Made by a program: the position numbers and the translations under genes | NCBI RefSeq assembly: GCF_015291705.1 | Contig: NZ_CP030050.1 | Coordinates: forward strand, 2,914,001 to 2,978,000 | DNA: 64,000 bases | Source of the DNA: Bradyrhizobium arachidis | GTDB lineage: Bacteria > Pseudomonadota > Alphaproteobacteria > Rhizobiales > Xanthobacteraceae | Reading direction: 5' to 3' | Shown: positions 27,433 through 34,401 of the stretch, one piece after another | Position numbering within the stretch: the stretch's first letter is position 1 | Layout: each line of letters starts with the position of its first letter | The notes under the pieces: model-generated | What the model saw: the letters and a program-made list of their open reading frames with translations, nothing else | The model's database searches: none | Told to the model about the DNA's origin: nothing

Positions 27433-27837
27433 TCAAGGCGCGATGGTCGGCTGCGTGTTCGGGGTAATCTCGGACACCGGCTCGGCCCGCTCTAGCAGAG
27501 GTTCGGTGTTGAGCGCGAGTATCTCGCCCAGCCACATCGCATGGGTCACGTGGTCGTATCGCGGTTGTCCCGTGTCGGGATGGATAAGTACGGCGAGGCC
27601 GCGCCGGTTGATCATGAGCCAGGGCACAAATCGCGGAAATTCGGCGACCGCGAACGCCACCTGATACATCGGCCTGGTATGCGGTCCGACCAGCCGGTCA
27701 TGCCAGCGCCCGAGCAGGACTCGGAAGCGCTGGGCAATCTCCTCGCGCAGGGTCTCGGCGGCGTGGCGCTGCTCGGGGCCATCAAAATAGATATGGGCGT
27801 GGTAGCTCTTGATCGTATCGAGTGGCTGAACTGTCAT
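27433..27837 (-). CDS. DOPA 4,5-dioxygenase-like family protein
   Basis: A 134-aa protein of the bacterial Dopa_DODA family: YHAHIYFD at residues 12-19 and VGPHTRPMYQVAF near 50-62 carry the probable metal-binding histidines. Family members are small cytoplasmic extradiol-dioxygenase-like proteins of mostly unknown natural substrate. It starts 9 bases after the cysE stop, so the two are probably co-transcribed. The link to sulfur metabolism is only by position. Confidence 0.82.
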   Translation of the reverse strand: MTVQPLDTIKSYHAHIYFDGPEQRHAAETLREEIAQRFRVLLGRWHDRLVGPHTRPMYQVAFAVAEFPRFVPWLMINRRGLAVLIHPDTGQPRYDHVTHAMWLGEILALNTEPLLERAEPVSEITPNTQPTIAP

Positions 27838-27846
27838 AGACTTCGC

Positions 27847-28662
27847 CTAACTCGGCAATCCCTGGTCCATCGCGAACGCTGGAGCATCGCCGCTGGTCGA
27901 TCCCACTACAATTGAAGGGACGCCGATAACCGTGGACCGCGCCGCGATCGAGTTTATCACCAGGCTTCCGGCCCCCACCTTCGCGGCGGCACCCACTTCG
28001 ATGTCGCCCAGGATGGTTGCGCCGGCGGCAAGGAGCACGCCCTCGCGGATATGCGCGTGTCGCCGGCCGGCGCGTTTGCCGGTGCCGCCGATCGTGACCT
28101 CGTGGAGCATCGAGATGTTGTTCTCGAGCACGGCTGTTTCCCCGATCACCACGCCGAAGCCATGGTCGATGAAGATGCCCGTTCCGATCGAGGCCGCCGG
28201 ATGAATATCGATCGAAAACCGTCTTGATGCGATGCTCTGGAACAGCAGCGCCATGTCGCGCTTGCCGCGGGCCCAGAGATGGTGCGCTGCGCGATAGATC
28301 TGGAGCGCGCGAAATCCCGGATAGAACAGAAACGGTCTCAACGCTCCGTCGGCAGCGGGATCGCGCTCGACAATGGCGGCGAGATCGAGCGCGGCGGCCA
28401 GAGCGATATCGTCGTCCTCCTCGACAATGCGCGCAATTGTGCTCGACAGGAAGGATGGCGGCAAAAGTGGATCGGCGAGGCTGCCGACGATGCAAGCCGT
28501 CAAAGCGTCTTCGAAACGGACATGCGCGCAGACATGCTTGTCCACGAGCACCGAGAGTGCGTGCTCGGTGCGAGCCAGTTCGGCCGCCTCGCTCTGCAGG
28601 GACTGCCAGATCGCGTGAATCGTGGCTGAGTTATTGTCAACAGCACGCAGGCGATGATGCAA
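27847..28662 (-). CDS. cysE: Serine O-acetyltransferase
   Basis: Makes O-acetylserine, the carbon skeleton for sulfide fixation into cysteine. About 271 aa: an alpha-helical N-terminal domain (ALTACIVGSLADPLLPPSF) then a left-handed beta-helix with SIGTGIFIDHGFGVVIGETA (catalytic His/Asp), EVTIGGTGK and a hexapeptide tail. No ATG fits the N-terminus. A TTG at 28662, with GGGAGG 5 bases upstream, gives the expected length and is my start. An upstream ATG at 28788 would read through an acyl-CoA dehydrogenase remnant. Its setting matches sulfur assimilation. Confidence 0.88.
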   Translation of the reverse strand: MHHRLRAVDNNSATIHAIWQSLQSEAAELARTEHALSVLVDKHVCAHVRFEDALTACIVGSLADPLLPPSFLSSTIARIVEEDDDIALAAALDLAAIVERDPAADGALRPFLFYPGFRALQIYRAAHHLWARGKRDMALLFQSIASRRFSIDIHPAASIGTGIFIDHGFGVVIGETAVLENNISMLHEVTIGGTGKRAGRRHAHIREGVLLAAGATILGDIEVGAAAKVGAGSLVINSIAARSTVIGVPSIVVGSTSGDAPAFAMDQGLPS

Positions 28663-28685
28663 TTGCGCCTCCCGGAGGTGTCTTT

Positions 28686-28805
28686 TCACGTGTAGGGCGG
28701 GTCCGGAGTGATCGTCCCGTTGATCGCGAAGTTGCCGACCTCCCGCGCCTTGTAGGCGACCGGATCGTGAGAGGCGAGCGTTATCCAATGCACGCTATGG
28801 CGCGT
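28686..28805 (-). pseudogene. C-terminal remnant of a DszC/SfnB-like acyl-CoA dehydrogenase family protein
   Basis: Forty codons read HWITLASHDPVAYKAREVGN and NFAINGTITPDPPYT before a TGA at 28686-28688. This is the characteristic C-terminal tail of acyl-CoA-dehydrogenase-fold flavin monooxygenases such as DszC and SfnB found in sulfur-acquisition loci. An in-frame TGA at 28806-28808 cuts it off and no further family sequence is visible upstream. It lies 24 bases before the cysE start, so a deletion or insertion probably removed the gene body. Confidence 0.6.
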
Positions 28806-29008
28806 TCATCCTGAGGGTCAATTTTCTATTTTGAACATGCGGGAGGCAAAAATTCGAAACAGTCGCGACCCAGAAGAATGCCGTGCTGGACGACATGCGC
28901 ACGCCAGTGCTCTGCCCTAAATTGGTGCAGAAGTGGCGTCCAGTGCTGGGGCCGGACGCCTCCTGATCGCATTGCGCTCGGGCGGTGCCAGCTCTTGCTG
29001 TGGTAGAC

Positions 29009-29797
29009 CTATACGCCGTCTCGCGATGCAATCACCGCGTTCGCCATCTCGACGAAGCCGGCACCACCTGGTCCGTCCGTGATCCAGGCGGGAGGTGTCG
29101 GAATGTCGCTGAGGTAGCGCACCACTGTGCTGACGCCCACAGTATGGCGGAAGAAGTCGAACATCGGTGCATCGTTGGTGGAATCCCCGATATAGAGGAC
29201 GTCATCGCGCTCACGGGTGATGTCGATGCCGTAGACCTCTGCCAGCACGCGTCTGGTCATCGAGAGCTTGTCGTAACCTCCAAGCCAACCGAGCACCCAG
29301 AGATTGTTCACGGCGACGTCGGCGCCGGCGTCGCGCAAGGCGGTGACGATGGCCGCGCGCATGGTCGAACTGTCGGGTTGGACGAATGCAACGCTTGTCA
29401 GGCGAAACGGCTGGTCTTCCGCAAGGGCCGCGCCCGAAACGGCTGCGCGAACCTGCCTGCTGATTTCGGTGAGCCGATCCGCAACCGATTTCCGGTGCTC
29501 CGCCGGATGCCAGAAGCTGCGCGCCAGCCCTTCGCCACGATCGCGGCGCCGGAAGAAGAATCCTCCGTTTTCGCCGATAACGCCGTCGACGGGCCACATC
29601 CGAGCCATTTGATCGCACCAGCCCGCGGGAGCGGCGGTGACGGGAATGACGCGCACTCCGGCCTGTTGCAGCCGCTCGAGTGCCGAATAGGTTTGGGCCG
29701 CAAGGCGTCCCCCGAAGGTGAGAGTCTCGTCCATATCGGTCAGGACAAAACGAACGCTGCGAAATGCTGAAAGGTCTGCTTTGGAAAGTAGTTGCAT
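29009..29797 (-). CDS. HAD-superfamily hydrolase
   Basis: A 262-aa haloacid-dehalogenase-superfamily phosphatase. Motif I is DMDET (Asp21 nucleophile, Asp23), motif II VTAAPAG, motif IV IGDSTNDAPMF. The large insertion between motifs II and III marks a HAD-IIB type, as in sugar-phosphate and mannosyl-3-phosphoglycerate phosphatases. I start at 29797, directly before LSKADLSAF; an in-frame extension to 30097 overlaps the rhodanese gene and looks non-coding. Downstream of the rhodanese gene on the same strand. Confidence 0.85.
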   Translation of the reverse strand: MQLLSKADLSAFRSVRFVLTDMDETLTFGGRLAAQTYSALERLQQAGVRVIPVTAAPAGWCDQMARMWPVDGVIGENGGFFFRRRDRGEGLARSFWHPAEHRKSVADRLTEISRQVRAAVSGAALAEDQPFRLTSVAFVQPDSSTMRAAIVTALRDAGADVAVNNLWVLGWLGGYDKLSMTRRVLAEVYGIDITRERDDVLYIGDSTNDAPMFDFFRHTVGVSTVVRYLSDIPTPPAWITDGPGGAGFVEMANAVIASRDGV

Positions 29798-29897
29798 GGA
29801 ACCCGGAACGAGAGAAGGAAGTTCTTTGGTTTCACCACGGAGTCGGTCACTGCGGCTCCCGGGTTTGCGGTCGGGCTCGAGAGCGCGGATATCCGGT

Positions 29898-30692
29898 CTA
29901 ATCCCGAGCGATGGGACAACTCTCGTCCTTCGCCCAGTCGGCGAAGCTGAGATAATAAGCTCGGACATTGTCATATCCGGCCCGCGCTGCGGCCGCGGCA
30001 GCGAGGGCGGCGCGGCCGCCGCCATCGCAATGGGTGACCACATGATCACCGGGCTGAAAGCCCGCCTCAGCCAGAAGACCGCGAAGTTCGTCCGCATGCC
30101 TCAGGCGACTGTTGTCGAGCAGGCTCGCATGCGAAAGGAGCTGCGCGCCGGGCAGATGGCCGCCGCGCGTATTACGGCGAAGATCCGTGCCGGCGAATTC
30201 ATCTGGGGTTCGGGCGTCCAAAATCCGGACGTCATCCAGCTGGGCTTTGAGAGCTTGTCGATCGACGAGCCCGACCGACCCTGACCCTGGACGGGCCCGA
30301 AAGGTCGTCGGAACCGACGGTTCGATCGCCGGCGTCAGCAGGTCTTCCCGCTCCCGGATCCCGGGCCATCCGCCGTTCAGGATCAGTGCGTCGGCTCCGA
30401 AATATTGCAGGATGAACCAGACGCGTGCGGCCTCCGTCATGCGTCCATCATCGTAGACAATGGCGGGCTGGCGAGCGTTGACGCCGAGCGCCGCAATCGC
30501 GCGCTCCCAATAAGCGACATTCTCGAAAGAGGTCTCGCCCGACCTCGCTGCGACCTCCCAAACCTCGATCGGCACCCGGACCGCTCTCGCGGGATGACCG
30601 GCCGCGAAGGCCGCAGGCTCGCGCACGTCGAGAAGACGGAATGCCTCAAGAGACGATAGTTCGGTCGCTTCGATAATGGGATCGTGCGGCAT
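29898..30692 (-). CDS. Tandem-rhodanese sulfurtransferase
   Basis: A 264-aa protein with two rhodanese domains. The second carries Cys222 in THCDGGGRAA, the active-site loop that binds persulfide sulfur. The first has Asp81/Asp82 in VYDDGRMTEA instead and is the usual inactive half. It resembles thiosulfate or 3-mercaptopyruvate sulfurtransferases. AAGGAG lies 4-5 bases before the ATG. No signal peptide, so it is cytoplasmic. It fits the sulfur theme. Confidence 0.9.
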   Translation of the reverse strand: MPHDPIIEATELSSLEAFRLLDVREPAAFAAGHPARAVRVPIEVWEVAARSGETSFENVAYWERAIAALGVNARQPAIVYDDGRMTEAARVWFILQYFGADALILNGGWPGIREREDLLTPAIEPSVPTTFRARPGSGSVGLVDRQALKAQLDDVRILDARTPDEFAGTDLRRNTRGGHLPGAQLLSHASLLDNSRLRHADELRGLLAEAGFQPGDHVVTHCDGGGRAALAAAAAARAGYDNVRAYYLSFADWAKDESCPIARD

Positions 30693-30906
30693 GGTACTCC
30701 TTCGGCCGATACATCAACGTTGCATGCTCCGTCGCACGATCCCGACAAGACCGCCGGATCGGCGCCGTCTCGGCTCCATTTGCCGACAATCGTCGCTACC
30801 TGGCTATTCCATAAAATGCTGAAATCGGGGATTTAATTGCCAGCAAACGGCACAGAGGTGGAACGTGCCGGCGCTCCGTCGAACGTTGAGCCGGCCCAGC
30901 GATGTC

Positions 30907-31641
30907 TCATGCCGTCTCACTGAAGATCCCGTTCAACACGAACTTGTAGCGCTCCGGCCGGATGAAAAAGGTCGAGTGCTCTGCACATGTGCCGTCTCTG
31001 AAATACGAGGTGCGTTCCATGGTCAATAGCGCCGCGCCTGCTTCCGTGTTCAGGGCCTTCGCAAGCTCCTTGCCAGAGATCTGCGCGCCCAGCTCCATCT
31101 TGGCCTGAATGACTGGGATGCCGGCAAGGGCCGCGACGACCGAGTAGGTCGGTGTCCGTTCGACGTCTGCGCGCTTCAAGTCGGATTTGTCCGTTCGGAG
31201 ATAGCTGCGGCCGACGGCGATCGGTTCGCCGTCGATCAGGTGCAGCCGCTGAAGCAGCAGGCACTCCCGGCGCGCGCTCCCGAACAGCGGCCGCAGGCCC
31301 GCGGGCGTTGCGACCACGCGAAGAGCCGTGACGCGCATGGTGGCGTTCAATCCCTGTCGGCGCAGCGTCTCATGGAAGCTGCGCAGCACGTTCAGTTCGT
31401 GTCGCACCTGCTTTCCCGCGACGAAGGTGCCCTTGCCCTTCTTCCGGTCGATCAGGCCGTCCCTGTCGAGTTCCTCGAGAGCGAGACGGACGGTGACCCG
31501 GCTGACGTCGAACCGCGTACCGATCTCGGCTTCGGAGGGTAGGCGGCCAGAAGGCTCGAACCGCCCATCGGCGATCTCCCGGCGCAGCCGGTCCGCGATC
31601 TGTTGGTAGAGAGCTGTCGCGTTTTCTCTCACGAGGGACAT
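30907..31641 (-). CDS. GntR-family regulator, HutC/UTRA subfamily
   Basis: About 244 aa: an N-terminal winged helix (ALYQQIADRLRREI, then SEAEIGTRFDVSRVTVRLAL) and a UTRA effector domain (from HELNVLRSFHETLRRQG to the C-terminus). Such proteins are usually repressors released by a small ligand. I prefer the ATG at 31641; one at 31701 would add 20 residues. It is transcribed away from the importer and DUF3604 genes, with a palindrome in the shared intergenic region, so it probably controls them and itself. Confidence 0.88.
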   Translation of the reverse strand: MSLVRENATALYQQIADRLRREIADGRFEPSGRLPSEAEIGTRFDVSRVTVRLALEELDRDGLIDRKKGKGTFVAGKQVRHELNVLRSFHETLRRQGLNATMRVTALRVVATPAGLRPLFGSARRECLLLQRLHLIDGEPIAVGRSYLRTDKSDLKRADVERTPTYSVVAALAGIPVIQAKMELGAQISGKELAKALNTEAGAALLTMERTSYFRDGTCAEHSTFFIRPERYKFVLNGIFSETA

Positions 31642-31724
31642 TCTGTTCTTATTCCGGATGAAAAGAGGGGCGGATCTTTTGTTTTCGGGGTCTGCGGGCA
31701 TGCCCGGTTGCGGCGGTGCTAACT

Positions 31725-31743
31725 TGTATCATAATGTATTACA
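31725..31743. promoter_or_regulatory. Candidate GntR operator and promoter
   Basis: TGTATCATAATGTATTACA is an imperfect palindrome with TGTA and TACA arms. It overlaps a possible -10 box CATAAT (31730-31735), 16 bases after TTGCGG (31708-31713). The predicted transcription start is at about the ATG at 31743. Placement between a GntR gene and its divergent target is what an operator would show. Confidence 0.5.
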
Positions 31744-32615
31744 TGCTCGCGTTACAGACCAGACCCCATGAGGCTTCAACGCCGCACGCCGCCGCTCCGG
31801 CAGCGAGCCGCGGTGCATCCTTCGTCGTCGACGGGATGCAGTTCGCATATCGGCCGGGTAAGGACATCTTCCGGAACGTTTCGTTGAAGGCGGCGCCCGG
31901 CGAGTTCGTGGCGTTGCTTGGTCCGTCGGGCTGCGGCAAGAGCACCTTGCTCAACCTGCTCTCAGGCTTCCTTGCGCCCAACGCGGGCGTCGTGACCATC
32001 GATGGCCGCGCGGTGCGGCCAGAGCTCGATGAACTTGGTTATGTGTTTCAGGCGCCGAACCTCTTTCCGTGGCTGAGCGTGCAGGAGAATGTCCGGTTCG
32101 GTCTTCGCATGGCGGGGCGGCTTGGTCGCGACGAGCAGAAACGCAAGGCGCTCCATTATCTCGATCTAGTCGACCTCGCCGATGTGGCCGACGAACTGCC
32201 GAACCGGCTCTCGGGCGGCATGCAGCAGCGCGTCGCTTTGGCTCGTGCGCTCGTGCTCGAGCCGAGGCTTCTGCTGATGGACGAGCCGTTTGCCGCGCTC
32301 GATGCGATCACGCGCGGCGCCATGAACGAGGAGCTGCTGCGGCTGTGGTCGACGCTCGGCCAGACCATTCTCTTCATCACCCATGACGTGGAGGAGGCGG
32401 TCTTTCTCGCTGATCGCGTGATCATTCTCGGCTTTCCGCCCGATGGCATCGACAGCGAAGTCGTCGTCGATCTGCCGCGGCCGCGCGAGCGGCGTCGGAG
32501 CCGCACGCTGCCCCGGTTTGCGGAGCTCTGCGACGTTCTCTTGCAGCGGATCGCCGGCGTCATGGAGTCGCGGTCGAGACGGCCCCTTGCTCCTGGAACG
32601 GAGCCAGTTCAATGA
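31743..32615 (+). CDS. ABC transporter ATPase, SsuB/TauB type
   Basis: A 290-aa ATPase: Walker A GPSGCGKST, signature LSGGMQQRVALARAL, Walker B LLLMDEPFAALD, H-loop ITHDVEEA. The start is uncertain: ATGs at 31734, 31743 and 31836 are in frame and none has a ribosome-binding site. The one at 31743 falls at the predicted transcription start, so leaderless translation is possible. Its stop overlaps the next gene by four bases. First gene of importer and DUF3604 unit. Confidence 0.85.
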   Translation: MLALQTRPHEASTPHAAAPAASRGASFVVDGMQFAYRPGKDIFRNVSLKAAPGEFVALLGPSGCGKSTLLNLLSGFLAPNAGVVTIDGRAVRPELDELGYVFQAPNLFPWLSVQENVRFGLRMAGRLGRDEQKRKALHYLDLVDLADVADELPNRLSGGMQQRVALARALVLEPRLLLMDEPFAALDAITRGAMNEELLRLWSTLGQTILFITHDVEEAVFLADRVIILGFPPDGIDSEVVVDLPRPRERRRSRTLPRFAELCDVLLQRIAGVMESRSRRPLAPGTEPVQ

Positions 32616-33613
32616 TCAGATATCTGTTGTGGACGATGATCGCGATGTCCGCGGTGGGCAGTCCGTCATGGGCGCAGAGCCCGCCGACCCCGCTGCGTAT
32701 CGGATGGGTTGCGGCGATGGCCAACGCGCCGGCGCTGATCGCGGACCAGAAGGGGTTTTTCGCGCAGGAAGGCCTGAAGGTCGAGCTGAAGCCGTTCGGC
32801 GATGGTCCGGTGATCCAGCAGGCGATGGCGAGCGGCGATCTCGACGTTGGCTACATCGGCGCGCCGCCGGTCTATCAGTGGTTCTCCCGTGGCCTCGACA
32901 GTCGCATCCTGGCGAAAGTCAATTACGGTCAGGCTGCAATCGTCGCCAAGGCAAGCGGGCCGATCGCAGGCCTGAGCGACCTGCGCGGCCGGAGGCTTGC
33001 CGGCGTCGCGCGCGGCAGCGGCATGGACGTGCTGCTGCGTGGTTACGTGCTGAAGGATATTGCGGCTCTCGATCCGGAAACTGACCTGTCGCTCTCGCAG
33101 CTGCCGGTCGGCAACATGAATGCTGCGCTCGACACCGGCACGGTGGATGCGGTGTTCTCCTGGGAGCCTTTCGTCAGCCAGGCGCTGCTTCGTGGCAGTA
33201 GCCGCCTTGTGTTCGACGTCAACGCAGCCATTCCAGGCTATCCATGGTACGTCGTGATGGCGCCGATCAAGACGCTCAAGGATCGTTCCGACGATCTGGT
33301 GAAGCTGTTGCGCGCGCATCGCCGGGCGATCGCCTTTCTTCGCGATCATCCTGCCGAGGCCGATCGGATCATCGCGCGCGAATTCAAGCTGGAAGCGGTG
33401 ACGGCGCAGAACGGCAGGAGGCTTCCGCCTGAGGAGGTCGTGGCCGAGGCTCGCAAGCGTCTGGGCTGGGCCGATGAGCTGACGGCGTCGGACCGCGCCT
33501 TTATCCAGCGTCTAATGGACTATTCGCGCGACCTCGGCTTTCTTGCGCGGCCGCTGAAGGTCGAGCAGATCGTCGACGATGGCCCGTGGAAACGCGCGGT
33601 CGAACAGAACTGA
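32612..33613 (+). CDS. ABC transporter substrate-binding protein, SsuA/TauA type
   Basis: A 333-aa receptor with a Sec signal peptide (cleavage near 21, SWA). LRIGWVAAMANAPALIADQ, FFAQEGLKVELKPFGDG and GDLDVGYIGAPPVYQW are typical of the aliphatic sulfonate/taurine/NMT1 receptors. The C-terminal extension (residues 270-330) is helical. The ATG overlaps the ATPase stop. The ligand is likely an organic anion that is also the substrate or precursor of the DUF3604 protein. Confidence 0.88.
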   Translation: MIRYLLWTMIAMSAVGSPSWAQSPPTPLRIGWVAAMANAPALIADQKGFFAQEGLKVELKPFGDGPVIQQAMASGDLDVGYIGAPPVYQWFSRGLDSRILAKVNYGQAAIVAKASGPIAGLSDLRGRRLAGVARGSGMDVLLRGYVLKDIAALDPETDLSLSQLPVGNMNAALDTGTVDAVFSWEPFVSQALLRGSSRLVFDVNAAIPGYPWYVVMAPIKTLKDRSDDLVKLLRAHRRAIAFLRDHPAEADRIIAREFKLEAVTAQNGRRLPPEEVVAEARKRLGWADELTASDRAFIQRLMDYSRDLGFLARPLKVEQIVDDGPWKRAVEQN

Positions 33614-33621
33614 CGTCGTCG

Positions 33622-34371
33622 ATGAGCCTGCCGAAACCATCGTGGAGTTGGGCATCGCTGCCGGCCTTGCTGCTGGTCTGGTGTATCGCCGCGAGCCGCC
33701 TGCCGCCTTACGTGCTGCCGCAGCCCTGGGAAGTGGCGAGCGAGGCGCTGCGCTGGATCCGAAGCGGTGATCTCGGCCGTCAGATCGGCGCAAGTCTCCT
33801 GCGCGAGGTCGGCGGTTTTGGAGCCGCTGTTGTCGTCGCGTTGGCAATCGGGACCGCGGGCGGACTGTCCGAGCGTTTTCGAGCCTTCGTCTCGCCGCTG
33901 GTCAGCCTATTCATGGCCATTCCGCCGATCGCATGGGCGCCGCTCTGCCTGATCTTCTTCGGACTCGGCTATCTTGCGATTGCGGTTGTCATCTTTATCG
34001 CGTCCGTGTTTCCGATGGCCGTCACCATCCAGGAGGGGGTGCTCGGCATCGTCGGTGGCCAGGTGCGCGCGGCGCGCACGCTCGGGGCGAGCCGCGCACA
34101 ATTGTTGTGTCACGTCTATCTGCCGGCGTCGCTTCCATTCGTGACGGCAGCCCTGCGCATCGGCTTCAGTCAAGCCTGGCGTGCGCTCGTCGCCGCGGAG
34201 ATGATCGGCGCATCGCAAGGGATCGGTTGGATGGTCGCCATGGGGGGACAGGTCGGCAATGCCGGCCAGGTGCTGCTCGGTATCGCGCTGATCGGCCTGA
34301 TCGCTTGGCTGGCCGAAACGATCGTGTTTCGCCGACTAGAGCGTCACTACCAGGCCTGGCGTGCGCCCTGA
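33622..34371 (+). CDS. ABC transporter permease, SsuC/TauC type
   Basis: A 249-aa permease with six hydrophobic helices and the EAA loop ARTLGASRAQLLCHVYLPAS. Start at the ATG at 33622, 8 bases after the receptor stop; a GTG at 33586 inside the receptor gene is an alternative. Completes the importer whose ATPase and receptor are encoded just before it. Confidence 0.88.
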   Translation: MSLPKPSWSWASLPALLLVWCIAASRLPPYVLPQPWEVASEALRWIRSGDLGRQIGASLLREVGGFGAAVVVALAIGTAGGLSERFRAFVSPLVSLFMAIPPIAWAPLCLIFFGLGYLAIAVVIFIASVFPMAVTIQEGVLGIVGGQVRAARTLGASRAQLLCHVYLPASLPFVTAALRIGFSQAWRALVAAEMIGASQGIGWMVAMGGQVGNAGQVLLGIALIGLIAWLAETIVFRRLERHYQAWRAP

Positions 34372-34401
34372 CCTTCTTACCGGTTCAATTGAGAGTATTG
34401 C

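Noticed and set aside
28809..29008. Insertion-sequence end or transposase remnant
   Set aside because: The A/T-rich edge looks like an element boundary but no matching inverted repeat or transposase fragment could be identified by eye.
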